Shown: positions 16,803-24,766 of the stretch, in pieces
Layout: each line of letters opens with the position of its first letter
Position numbering within the stretch: position 1 is the stretch's first letter
Source of the DNA: Bacillota bacterium
GTDB lineage: Bacteria; Bacillota; Clostridia; Christensenellales; Aristaeellaceae
DNA length: 64,000 nucleotides
Direction of reading: 5' to 3'
Assembly: GCA_023444095.1 (NCBI GenBank)
Contig: JAEZRP010000022.1
Span: forward strand, 62,001 to 126,000
The notes under the pieces: model-generated
What the model was told of the DNA's origin: nothing
What the model saw: only the letters and a program-made list of their open reading frames with translations
The model's database searches: none
Translations under genes and position numbers: made by a program

Positions 16803-19058
16803 TTACACTCCCCGAAAGTAATGTCCCGTCGTGGATTTCATGTGATCCAATTTCTCCCATTCCGGGAGGATTTGAAAGTCGCGTCCGTCAAGCGCCGCGC
16901 GGAAAACCATCGCCGCCGCGCCCGCGTCGTCCTTTTCCACCAGAATCCGCCAGACATGCGCCTCGGGCAGCCTGTCCAGATGCCGAAGCAGCATGAGCGG
17001 CACGCTGTTTAAAACCTGCACCACGCACCCGGAGGCGTACGCGAGCCGCCGGAGCGGGAAGCGCGCGCCCGTGCGGTCGACAAGCGGCGGAAGCTTCGCG
17101 CCGTCCCGGTCGCACACGCGGCAGCCGCCGTGGGGTCCCGGAAGCCGCTCCGTCGCCCGGAACGGGCAGTGCCGAAGCTGCATGAGGGGCAAGCGCCCGT
17201 AGAGGATGATGTCCTTCTTGCCGCCGAGGGCGCCCATTTGGCGCGCGGTCAGCTCCACGCTCGGCGCGCACACGTCCGCGGCGACCGCCGAAACCGCGAG
17301 GTTGTTCGCGATGTTCAGGGGATAATCCGCGACGCGCTCGCCGGGCCATGCGAGGTCGAGGTGCGAGACGTTCGAAAGATAGACCCCCGCGATCCGGTCC
17401 GCGTTGCGCGTTGCCCACTCGTTGAGCGCCGAAAGCTCCTGCGCGCGCATGACCTGGGGAATGGCCAGAAAGAATCGCCTGAGCCTGCGCGCCGCGTCCA
17501 TATCCCGCATGTCCTCCGGCGCGTAGACCGCCGTGTCCGCGCCCTTCGCGAGCGCGGCGAGGAGCGCGTCGACGTCCCCGCTCTGGGCGCGCAGCTCGGC
17601 CCGTTCGGCCGGGATGCGCGAAACGTTTCTCTCCCCAATCGTCCCCGGCGCGCGCGAAAACGCGCAGCGGATCTCCGTCAGCCTGTCGAGTGCGGCGCGC
17701 CGGAGCGCGTTAACTTCTGAGAGCGGCAAAAACGCGTCCGGGTCGGAATCGACCTCGACGGTATCGATCACGTAGGGCGTGCCGCCCGTCTTTTTGACCT
17801 GCTCCGCGAGCCTTGCGGCGTCCGGCGGACCCTTCACCGCCCGCTCGACGGCCGCGCCCTCCGCCTCGGCGACGTTCCGCCCGTCGCCCACCGTGAGCGC
17901 CGCGGGCTTTCCGACCCGGAGAACCAGCTTCGCGCCGAGCCGGGAGAAGCGGTTTTCCTTCTGATAACTGTCGCGCGCGCCGCGCATCTGCCTTTCTGAC
18001 ACGAGCCGCACGAGGATATCGCCCTTCTTCGCCTCGGGACAGGGGAACTTCGCGCCCGCCTGGCCGGAGAGCTTCACCGGCACGTCGCCCGGCAAAATCA
18101 GCGCGTCCGCGCGCTCCACATCCGCCTCGAGCGTGATTTCGCCCCTCTTGTCGCAGCGCCCGACCCGCACGCCCGCGTTGTTGGGCCGCGCGTGGTACAT
18201 GAGCGTCCTTTCCTCCAGTCCCGGCGCGTAGCCGCGCGTGAACCCGCCGCGATTGAAGATCTGCCTTAGCGCCTCGATGTCGCGCTGGGTGATCTCCCGC
18301 CCGTCGAGCGCGCGTCGGTAGATGCGCGTGACCACCGCGACATACTCGGGCCTTCGCATCCGGCCCTCGATCTTGAGGCTCGAGACGCCCGCGTCGCGAT
18401 ACCGGCCCAAAATCTCCACCGTCATGAGGTCGCGCGTCGAGAGGAGGTAGCCCTCCCGATCGCCCAGTTGATAAAGCATTCGGCAGGGCTGGGCGCACAT
18501 GCCCCGGTTTCCGCTGCGCCCGCCGATCATGGACGAAAGGAGGCACTGGCCCGAACAGGAGACGCAGAGCGCGCCGTGCGCGAACGCCTCGAGGAGCACG
18601 CCCCGGCCCGAAGCGTCCGCAATCTCGGGAAACTCCATCTCCCGCGCGAGCACGACCCTTTGAAAGCCCCGCCGCGCGAGGAAATCGACGCCCTGTGAAT
18701 TGTGAACCGCCATCTGGGTGCTCGCGTGGAGCTCCATTTCAGGCGCGATTCGCCGGACCGCCTCCGCCACGCCCAGATCCTGCACGATGGCCGCGTCCGC
18801 GCCGGAGAGGTAGACCTCGGCAACCGCCTTCTCAAGCGCCTCCATCTCGTCCTCGCGCGCCATGGTATTGAGGGTCACGTAGACCCGGGCGCCGCGCGCG
18901 TGGCAGTAGCGGACGGCCTCTGAAAGCCCGTCGCCCTCGAAGTTATCTGCGTTCTGGCGCGCGTTGAAGCCGCGGGTGCCCAAATACACGGCATCCGCGC
19001 CGTTCTGCACGGCCGCGATCAGCGATTCCCGGTCGCCCGCCGGCGCCAGCAGCTCCAT
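16803..19058 (-). CDS. U32 family peptidase (RlhA-like)
   Basis: A 751-residue U32 protein. The N-terminal peptidase U32 domain opens with MELLAPAGDRESLIAAVQNG and contains the signature ALCVSCSGQCLLSSMIGGRSGNRG region with its cluster of cysteines. Additional cysteines lie in CRVCDRDGAKLP near the C terminus. The two-domain length matches RlhA-type proteins, which modify 23S rRNA C2501 in E. coli. Some other members are described as collagenases. The pattern of Cys residues suggests an Fe-S cofactor. It abuts zapA and precedes mutS2. Confidence 0.9.
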   Translation of the reverse strand: MELLAPAGDRESLIAAVQNGADAVYLGTRGFNARQNADNFEGDGLSEAVRYCHARGARVYVTLNTMAREDEMEALEKAVAEVYLSGADAAIVQDLGVAEAVRRIAPEMELHASTQMAVHNSQGVDFLARRGFQRVVLAREMEFPEIADASGRGVLLEAFAHGALCVSCSGQCLLSSMIGGRSGNRGMCAQPCRMLYQLGDREGYLLSTRDLMTVEILGRYRDAGVSSLKIEGRMRRPEYVAVVTRIYRRALDGREITQRDIEALRQIFNRGGFTRGYAPGLEERTLMYHARPNNAGVRVGRCDKRGEITLEADVERADALILPGDVPVKLSGQAGAKFPCPEAKKGDILVRLVSERQMRGARDSYQKENRFSRLGAKLVLRVGKPAALTVGDGRNVAEAEGAAVERAVKGPPDAARLAEQVKKTGGTPYVIDTVEVDSDPDAFLPLSEVNALRRAALDRLTEIRCAFSRAPGTIGERNVSRIPAERAELRAQSGDVDALLAALAKGADTAVYAPEDMRDMDAARRLRRFFLAIPQVMRAQELSALNEWATRNADRIAGVYLSNVSHLDLAWPGERVADYPLNIANNLAVSAVAADVCAPSVELTARQMGALGGKKDIILYGRLPLMQLRHCPFRATERLPGPHGGCRVCDRDGAKLPPLVDRTGARFPLRRLAYASGCVVQVLNSVPLMLLRHLDRLPEAHVWRILVEKDDAGAAAMVFRAALDGRDFQILPEWEKLDHMKSTTGHYFRGV

Positions 19059-19340
19059 TTAACGCCCCGCTTCCTTCCGGAGCGCGTCATTCTCGGCGCG
19101 CAGCTCGGCAATTTCGGCGCGCAGGCGGCGGATCTCGTCGTGGGCCTTGAGCATGTCGTCGGTCACGTTCATGGCCGTCAGGACCGCGAGCTGGGCGGAG
19201 GGCAGCTTGGTCGCCGCGTTCAGCTCCTCCATCCTGCGGTCGACGTAGATCGCGACTCTCTGCACGTACGCCTCGTCGTCATAACTCGAAATGGTGTAAT
19301 CCTTGCCCGCAATCCTGACCGTCGTGCGAATTTTTTGCAC
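19059..19340 (-). CDS. zapA: Cell division protein ZapA
   Basis: A 93-residue ZapA that bundles FtsZ filaments at the division ring. The N-terminal domain has the family pattern (RTTVRIAGKDYTISS and YVQRVAIYVDRRMEEL), followed by a coiled coil to the C terminus. The start is GTG at 19340, chosen because GAGGTGAT lies 5 nt upstream and the alignment to ZapA begins here. A longer frame upstream runs through the promoter. It is first in the zapA-U32-mutS2 operon. Confidence 0.9.
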   Translation of the reverse strand: MQKIRTTVRIAGKDYTISSYDDEAYVQRVAIYVDRRMEELNAATKLPSAQLAVLTAMNVTDDMLKAHDEIRRLRAEIAELRAENDALRKEAGR

Positions 19341-19374
19341 GGATATCACCTCATACTGACAATTTACCAATGAT

Positions 19375-19403
19375 ATTCTACCATATCGTCTCGCCGCATG
19401 CAA
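19375..19403 (-). promoter_or_regulatory. Promoter of the zapA operon
   Basis: Minus-strand TTGCAT (19403-19398), 17-bp spacer, TAGAAT (19380-19375), 35 bp before the GTG start. It is back to back with the radical SAM promoter. Confidence 0.7.
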
Positions 19404-19410
19404 TGAATCA

Positions 19411-19439
19411 TTGAAATTCCCATTCGAATGGCATATAAT
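19411..19439 (+). promoter_or_regulatory. Promoter of the radical SAM-nanA operon, predicted leaderless
   Basis: TTGAAA (19411-19416), 17-bp spacer, perfect TATAAT (19434-19439). Only seven bases separate the -10 from the ATG at 19447, so the transcript should begin at or within a base of the start codon. Confidence 0.75.
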
Positions 19440-19446
19440 CAGTCCC

Positions 19447-20430
19447 ATGATACGCATCGAGTATTCCGGCGTCATGACATCGTATACGTGCTCCGCCGCG
19501 TGCGCGCACTGCCTCTACTGCTCCTCTCCCGCGTGCGGCGGCGAATTCATGAATGCAGAGACGGCGGAGAGGATCGCCCGGTCGCTTCGGCGGATGGGCG
19601 TTTCCTCCGTGCACATCGGCGGCGGCGAGCCGTTTCTGAACCTCGAATCCCTGAGAGAGACCATTCGAGCGCTGCGCGCAAGCGGGATCGGGATCGACTA
19701 TATTGAAACAAACGCATTCTGGTACAAGGACGACCGGAGCGCCGGGGAACTGGTCCGGGAACTCGGCGTCCCCATCATGGTTTCGGTCGATCCCTTCCAC
19801 GCGGAGTTCGTCCCCGTCGGACGCCCGCTCGGGCTCGTCCATCTGCTGTCCGAAATGGGCTGGGATTTCTTCGTCTGGCAGGAACGGTACATAAAAAGGC
19901 TTTTGCCCCTCGAACGTTCCCGCCGCGCGACGCGCGCGGATCTCAAAAATCTCATGGGCGAAAACTATCTTTTCGACGCCGCGCGCGCGTACGGCCTGAG
20001 CGCCAACGGGCGCGCGCTGACGATTCTGCGCGCACATATGCCCCTGCGCCCGGCGGAGGCGCATCTCGGCGGCGCCCCATGCCGCGTGCTCGACGGGCGG
20101 CATTGCCATGTGGACCTGTACGGAAGCTTCGTTCCGCCCGGCTGTCCGGGCGTCGCGATCGAGATCGAGGACGTCGCGCGCGGCGAAATCGATCCCGAAA
20201 AATACCCCGTCGCGACGCGGCTCATGAAGGGCGGCGTGCGCGCGCTGTACGAATACGCGCGCGAGGCGGGCTTTTCGCCGGATCCATGCGTCTCGAAGTG
20301 CGAACTTTGCTTCTTCCTGCGCGAGTACCTTTCGCGGGAGAGGCCCTCGCGGGACGTCGAACCCGCATGCTTTTACGAATCAATGCGCGCCGCGTACGCG
20401 CGCGAATCAGAAAAGGAGAGCAGCATATGA
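19447..20430 (+). CDS. Radical SAM protein with C-terminal cysteine clusters
   Basis: A 327-residue radical SAM enzyme. The SAM-cluster motif CxxxCxxC is at Cys15, Cys19 and Cys22, followed by a GGGEP-type SAM contact (IGGGEPFLNLESL). The C-terminal third has further cysteines (CRVLDGRHC, PPGCPG, and CVSKCELC near residue 285), suggesting an auxiliary SPASM/Twitch-like cluster. The start at 19447 has no Shine-Dalgarno sequence and lies at the expected transcription start. The gene overlaps nanA by ATGA. The reaction is unknown. Its operon partners suggest a role in sugar-acid or amino-sugar chemistry. Confidence 0.8.
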   Translation: MIRIEYSGVMTSYTCSAACAHCLYCSSPACGGEFMNAETAERIARSLRRMGVSSVHIGGGEPFLNLESLRETIRALRASGIGIDYIETNAFWYKDDRSAGELVRELGVPIMVSVDPFHAEFVPVGRPLGLVHLLSEMGWDFFVWQERYIKRLLPLERSRRATRADLKNLMGENYLFDAARAYGLSANGRALTILRAHMPLRPAEAHLGGAPCRVLDGRHCHVDLYGSFVPPGCPGVAIEIEDVARGEIDPEKYPVATRLMKGGVRALYEYAREAGFSPDPCVSKCELCFFLREYLSRERPSRDVEPACFYESMRAAYARESEKESSI

Positions 20431-21305
20431 AGGGCATCTACTCGGCGCTCATGGGCGTTTTCGGCCCGGACGGATCGGTCAACGAAGGCGGATTGCGCGC
20501 GCTCATCCGGCACAACCTCGACCACTGCCATGTGGACGGGCTATACGTCAACGGCTCGACGGGGGAGACCTTCCTCATGACGCAGAAGGAGCGCATGGAA
20601 ACCCTGCGCATCGCGGCCGACGAGGCGAAGGGACGGGCGCGCCTCATCGCGCAGGTGGGCGTCCTTTCCATGGACGAACTTTTCGGCATGGCCGATCGCG
20701 CCGCAGATCTGGGCTACGACGCCGTCTCCGCCGTCACGCCCTTTTACTTCAAGTATTCGGCGGAACAGATCGTGGACTATTACCGCGCCATCGCCCAGAA
20801 AAGCGCGCTGCCCGTCGTGGCGTACTACATCCCCCACCTCTCCGGCGTCTCGATGAGCGCGGCGACGCTCTCTGAAATTCTCGACATTCCGGGCGTCATC
20901 GGCATCAAATTCACGTCCAACGACTTTTTCGCCCTCGAGCGCGTGCGCGCTTCGCGGCCCGACGCGCTGCTCTTCTCGGGCTTTGACGAGATGCTTCTGC
21001 CCGCGACGGTCGTCGGCACCGACGGCGCGATCGGCTCCACGTACAACATCATGGGACATTGGGCGAAGAAGGTCTTCGAATCAGCGCGGACGGGCGCGCT
21101 CGACGCGGCACGCAGGACGCAGGGCCACATGAACTTCGTCATCGAAAAGCTTGTCGGCGCGGGACTCTTCCCCACGCTTAAGGCGGCCGCATCGCTCTAC
21201 GGCATCGACGCGGGCGAATGCAAGATGCCCATGTCCCCCGCGACCGACGCCCAGCGCGCCGCCGCGCGGGAGATCGTTCGCTACATCGAGGAGACGGACG
21301 CTTGA
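20427..21305 (+). CDS. nanA: N-acetylneuraminate lyase (DapA/NanA family aldolase)
   Basis: A 292-residue class I aldolase predicted to split N-acetylneuraminate into N-acetylmannosamine and pyruvate. The Schiff-base lysine is Lys161 (GVIGIKFTSND). Tyr133 lies in AYYIPHLSG, and the carboxylate-binding GSTGE motif is at 43-47. The DAVSAVTPFYFKYS and DGAIGSTYNIMG segments closely match NanA rather than DapA. The start has GGAG about 9 nt upstream and overlaps the preceding stop (ATGA). No other sialic-acid catabolic gene (nanE, nanK) is visible, so a related 2-keto-3-deoxy acid remains possible. Confidence 0.85.
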   Translation: MKGIYSALMGVFGPDGSVNEGGLRALIRHNLDHCHVDGLYVNGSTGETFLMTQKERMETLRIAADEAKGRARLIAQVGVLSMDELFGMADRAADLGYDAVSAVTPFYFKYSAEQIVDYYRAIAQKSALPVVAYYIPHLSGVSMSAATLSEILDIPGVIGIKFTSNDFFALERVRASRPDALLFSGFDEMLLPATVVGTDGAIGSTYNIMGHWAKKVFESARTGALDAARRTQGHMNFVIEKLVGAGLFPTLKAAASLYGIDAGECKMPMSPATDAQRAAAREIVRYIEETDA

Positions 21306-22201
21306 CGCTTGAGGAAAGGGTCTGGGCGGCGGTAGAGGCATATACGGACGCGAAAATCCGCGCGATCCGCCCGCTCGGCGGCGGCTTCTACGGGCGGGTG
21401 TTCCTCGTCGACGCAAACGAGAGCATCGTCGCCAAAATCTACCTCTTTCCGAATCTCGCGCGCAGGGAGGCGCTCCAGCTGGGGACGCTCGCGCATTATG
21501 GGAAAGCGCGCGTGCCAAAGGTTTACCATGTCTGCGAAGGCGCGCTCCTCATGGAGTACATTCCCGGGGAGAACGCGGGGCTCGTCCGGGAAATCCCCGC
21601 GCCCTTCCGCGCGCGCGTCGCGGAGGAGATGGTCGAAAACCTCGTCTCGTACCACGACGTGCGGCACCCGGAGGGCTTCGGGGAGCTCGACGCGGAGGCG
21701 TTCGAGAAGGATTTCCGCACCCTCTACTACCCCGTGGCCGCCGCGGTGCGCGACAAGGCGCAGATCCTCCATGAAAAGGGCGCGCTGGACGGGACGACCA
21801 TGGCCGCGTTCGACCGCGCGCTCGCGCGGTTTTGGGACGTCTTCGCGCTCCCGATTGAGGACGCGCGGCTCGTCCACGGCGACTACAACACCTGGAACGT
21901 GCTGCTCGCGGAGGACCTGTCGCGCGTGCGCGCGGTCATCGATCCCTTCGGCTGCCGCTGGTCCGACCCGGAATTCGACCTATACCAGCTCGACAACGCG
22001 AACGGGCGGATGTACGGACTTCACGAGCTGTATGGGAAGAGGCGCGTCCTCTCGGACAACTATCCGCAGAAGCGCGCGTTCTACGAGCTCTTTACCGAGC
22101 TCAACCACTTTTCCGACGCGAACGTATCCCTCGAGCAATCGAACATCCCGGCGCAGGCGAGGACATTGATGGCCCGCATGCGGGACGCGGGGATCCCATA
22201 G
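21302..22201 (+). CDS. APH-fold kinase (phosphotransferase family)
   Basis: A 299-residue protein of the aminoglycoside phosphotransferase/choline kinase fold. The catalytic loop VHGDYNTWNVLL and the metal-binding VIDPFGCRWSDPEFDL are intact. The N-lobe has a nucleotide-binding loop (PLGGGFYGRVFLV). The likely start is TTG at 21302, which overlaps the nanA stop (TTGA) and lies 8 nt after GAGGAG. No ATG is suitably placed. Such enzymes phosphorylate sugars, amino alcohols or fructosamines as well as antibiotics. Here the operon with nanA suggests a small-molecule metabolite. Confidence 0.8.
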   Translation: MTLEERVWAAVEAYTDAKIRAIRPLGGGFYGRVFLVDANESIVAKIYLFPNLARREALQLGTLAHYGKARVPKVYHVCEGALLMEYIPGENAGLVREIPAPFRARVAEEMVENLVSYHDVRHPEGFGELDAEAFEKDFRTLYYPVAAAVRDKAQILHEKGALDGTTMAAFDRALARFWDVFALPIEDARLVHGDYNTWNVLLAEDLSRVRAVIDPFGCRWSDPEFDLYQLDNANGRMYGLHELYGKRRVLSDNYPQKRAFYELFTELNHFSDANVSLEQSNIPAQARTLMARMRDAGIP

Positions 22202-22213
22202 AGGAGCTTGCGA

Positions 22214-23248
22214 ATGGAGAATCACGAGTGGCGCGCTTCCGACGACGCGATGAACGGTTCGCGCGGGCAGCGCGCCGTCATTTCAAGCGGCCTCGCCGCA
22301 TTCATCCGGGACGCCTACGACATCAAAGAGGAAATCCGCCTGACCGACCTGGGCGGTTCCTCCTGCCTGAACACATCCTTCGACGCGCGCGGCCGCCGCT
22401 ACGTCGCCCGCGTCTATCGCCCCTATGTCGGAGCGGGCCGCGCGCGGGAGATTGGCGCCGTCCGCCGGGCGCTTTCTGAGGGCGGCCTGCCTTGCCCCGG
22501 AATCCTTCCGGACAAGGCGGGGGCCTTCTTTCGGGAATACGAGGGAAGAATCGTCGAGGTCGAGGAGTGGGTCGAGCACGACGGCATGATGGACACACTC
22601 GCGCGCGTGCAGCGAGCGCTCCCGCTTCTCGGAAAAATGCACGCGCTTCTGGAGGGCGTGCATGTCGGTGACGAAGGCGCTTTCCCTCGGTTCGCCAATT
22701 ACATCGCGCCGGAAAAGGTGCTCGAGATGACGGAGAGGGGCTGCCGCCGCCTCGGCGGCTGGAAGTCTTCCGCATACCATCAGAGGCTCATCGCCCCGTC
22801 CCTGGAACTAGCCGAACGCACTTCCCTTGGAGCGCCCGCCGGTTTGCAGCTCGTCCACGGCGATTACTGGGACAGCAACGTCCTGTTTCTCGAAGGTTCC
22901 GTCTCTGGCGTACTGGATTTTGATTTCATGGGCGCGCGCCCGCGCATCGACGATCTGGCGCTGACCCTCTACTTCGCGAGCCTCCGGTTCAAGCACGATT
23001 TCTCGTTTGGCGAATGGACCTCGATTCTGCGAAAGCTGGTTGAAGCGTACGAGAGCGGGCTGGAAACCCCCCTGACCGACCGCGAGCACGCGGCCCTGCC
23101 GGCAGCCGTCGCCCGCCAGCCGCTTTGGTCGATCGGCGGCTGGGTCGCGCTGCTCGACGACGACGCGCTGGCACACGCGCACGCCTCCGATATGCTGGAG
23201 CCCGTGGAATGGGCGCTGACGCTGGTTCAGAACGTGGACGCGCTATAA
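22214..23248 (+). CDS. Second APH-fold kinase
   Basis: A 344-residue phosphotransferase-family protein. It has the catalytic loop VHGDYWDSNVLF, the metal-binding Asp in VLDFDFMGARPRIDDLAL, and an N-lobe beginning LTDLGGSSCLNTSF. The C-terminal region (WSIGGWVALLDDD) is like homoserine kinase type II and related kinases. The start at 22214 is set by GGAG with 7-nt spacing. It lies 12 bp after the first kinase and is the last gene of the operon. The substrate is unknown and the two kinases are not close copies, so they probably act on different substrates. Confidence 0.8.
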   Translation: MENHEWRASDDAMNGSRGQRAVISSGLAAFIRDAYDIKEEIRLTDLGGSSCLNTSFDARGRRYVARVYRPYVGAGRAREIGAVRRALSEGGLPCPGILPDKAGAFFREYEGRIVEVEEWVEHDGMMDTLARVQRALPLLGKMHALLEGVHVGDEGAFPRFANYIAPEKVLEMTERGCRRLGGWKSSAYHQRLIAPSLELAERTSLGAPAGLQLVHGDYWDSNVLFLEGSVSGVLDFDFMGARPRIDDLALTLYFASLRFKHDFSFGEWTSILRKLVEAYESGLETPLTDREHAALPAAVARQPLWSIGGWVALLDDDALAHAHASDMLEPVEWALTLVQNVDAL

Positions 23249-23286
23249 CAGGAATCGCTTGCGGCCTCACCGCAAGCGATTCCTGT
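23248..23286. terminator. Long bidirectional hairpin between convergent genes
   Basis: A perfect 17-bp inverted repeat (23248-23264 and 23270-23286) with a 5-nt loop fills the space between the second kinase stop and the amidohydrolase stop. There is no T-run, so it may act as a barrier or RNA-stability element as much as a classical terminator. Confidence 0.65.
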
Positions 23287-23289
23287 GCG

Positions 23290-24081
23290 CTATAAGCCGA
23301 AGAAGCGCTCGGCGTTTTGGTATAATATCTTCTCCCGCTCTCCGTCCGCGAGTCCCAGCGCGTCAAAGCGCGCCAGTTCCTCCGTCGGGAGCCACATGGG
23401 GTAGTCCGTACCGAAGAACACGTTGTCCGCGCCGTAGGAACGGATGATCTGGGCCGCGCGCGCGGACGGGACGGCATAGAGGGAGCTCGATGTGTCGACG
23501 TACAAATTCTTCCTGCCGGGAAGCCCCGAGGCAATGGCCTTCTCCCACTCGCCCCAGCCGCCCAGGTGCGCGCACACGGCGATGAGGTTCGGATGGAGGT
23601 CGAGCGCGCGCTTGAGCCGCGCGGGGCCGGAGTTATCGTACCGGTGGTCGCCCGTATGGATGAGGAGCGGCAGCCGCCCCGCGACCGCGCCGATCATATG
23701 AAGAACGCTTTCGTCGTCGAGCCGGAAGCCCTGGATATCCGGGTGGATCTTCACGCCCCGGAAGCCCGCGCGGACGATTTCGTCCACGGCGGCTCGCACG
23801 TCAGGGACGTCCGGGTGCAACGCCGCGAAGGGCACGATCCGGTCGGGATATTTCACGTATGAATCCCAGATGAAGTCGTTGATCGCCTTCACCTGCGCGG
23901 GCGATGTCGCCACCGAGTGCGCGCAGAAACGTCCGATCCCCGCCCTGTCTAATTCCCGGAGCGCCGTCGAGAGCCTTCCGTCGCAGCGCATGGGAATGTC
24001 GTAGAACTTGCCCACGCTCCGCGCGGCCTTCTCCGCGATCCTGTCCGGAAAGATATGTACGTGCATGTCGAAAATGTTCAT
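23290..24081 (-). CDS. Amidohydrolase family (metal-dependent TIM-barrel hydrolase)
   Basis: A 263-residue hydrolase of the amidohydrolase-2 type. The metal-binding HxH is at the N terminus (FDMHVHIFPD). Further conserved residues are in GVKIHPDIQGF, LIHTGDHRYDN, VCAHLGGWGEWE and the C-terminal FFGTDYPMW aspartate. These enzymes act as hydrolases or decarboxylases on small carbonyl compounds, and the substrate is unknown. The ATG follows AGAAGGCGG. It converges on the kinase operon and is transcribed alone. Confidence 0.85.
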   Translation of the reverse strand: MNIFDMHVHIFPDRIAEKAARSVGKFYDIPMRCDGRLSTALRELDRAGIGRFCAHSVATSPAQVKAINDFIWDSYVKYPDRIVPFAALHPDVPDVRAAVDEIVRAGFRGVKIHPDIQGFRLDDESVLHMIGAVAGRLPLLIHTGDHRYDNSGPARLKRALDLHPNLIAVCAHLGGWGEWEKAIASGLPGRKNLYVDTSSSLYAVPSARAAQIIRSYGADNVFFGTDYPMWLPTEELARFDALGLADGEREKILYQNAERFFGL

Positions 24082-24162
24082 CGGTTCCGCCTTCTTTCGG
24101 CTTCCATTCTAGCACCGTTTTCCTCTGGCTTCATCGCGCACAGTAAAAGGAAATGTTATATG

Positions 24163-24198
24163 ATGAAGAAAATCCCGGGCGGCACATGCCGACCCGGG
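24163..24198 (-). terminator. Terminator of the zinc-ribbon membrane gene
   Basis: CCCGGG arms at 24174-24179 and 24193-24198 enclose a second short stem (CGGC/GCCG). The minus-strand tail is ATTTTCTTC. It lies 30 bp after the gene. Confidence 0.7.
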
Positions 24199-24227
24199 TA
24201 TGGACAACGCGCCATGGACGCGATTGC

Positions 24228-24635
24228 CTACGCCTTTTTCCGGAACTGGTTCTTGCACTTTCCGCAGGTGACGGTCACCTCGCCCACGCTGCGCGGCAGC
24301 TTGAGCCACGACTTGCACTTCGGGCAGCGGAAGTACCTGTATTCCTTCCGGTTCTTGGCGCGGTTGCGCGCCTGCTTCGCGCTCGTCTGAACGCCGCCGA
24401 ACAGTTGAATGTACTTCTGGTTTTCGGCGCGGCGCTTGTCGAGGTTTTTCGAGAACATCCGGAAAATCGTCCAGATATAGAGCGCGAGCGCGACGTATGA
24501 AACGAGCCCGAATCCCGTGATCCAGGAGACGATATACAAAACGATTCCCACGATCAGCAAAAACCGGGAGAGCTGATCCGAGCCGTACCTGCCGTACATG
24601 AACCGCGCGAGGGCGTCCTTGAACCTCTGCCACAT
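24228..24635 (-). CDS. Zinc-ribbon membrane protein
   Basis: A protein of about 135 residues of unknown function. Two adjacent transmembrane helices (starting LSRFLLIVGIVLYIVSW and LVSYVALALYIWTI) are followed by a basic segment (KQARNRAKNRKEYRYF) and a C-terminal zinc ribbon, CPKC and CGKC. The ATG at 24635 follows GAGTGAT with suitable spacing. A GTG nine bases upstream is an alternative. The gene stands alone, divergent from the alpha-mannosidase. Proteins of this layout are common in Clostridia. Confidence 0.75.
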   Translation of the reverse strand: MWQRFKDALARFMYGRYGSDQLSRFLLIVGIVLYIVSWITGFGLVSYVALALYIWTIFRMFSKNLDKRRAENQKYIQLFGGVQTSAKQARNRAKNRKEYRYFRCPKCKSWLKLPRSVGEVTVTCGKCKNQFRKKA

Positions 24636-24705
24636 ATGAATCACTCGCTTTCTTGGCTCTGATCATATCACGCGAATATCAACTCATTATGAACCGCGCC
24701 CGATG

Positions 24706-24734
24706 TTTACAAATGATTCACAGAATGCTACAAT
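24706..24734 (+). promoter_or_regulatory. Promoter of the alpha-mannosidase operon
   Basis: TTTACA (24706-24711), 17-bp spacer, TACAAT (24729-24734), 32 bp before the start codon. Confidence 0.75.
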
Positions 24735-24766
24735 ATTCCTGAAAGCAAACGATCGGGAGGCCCAAG

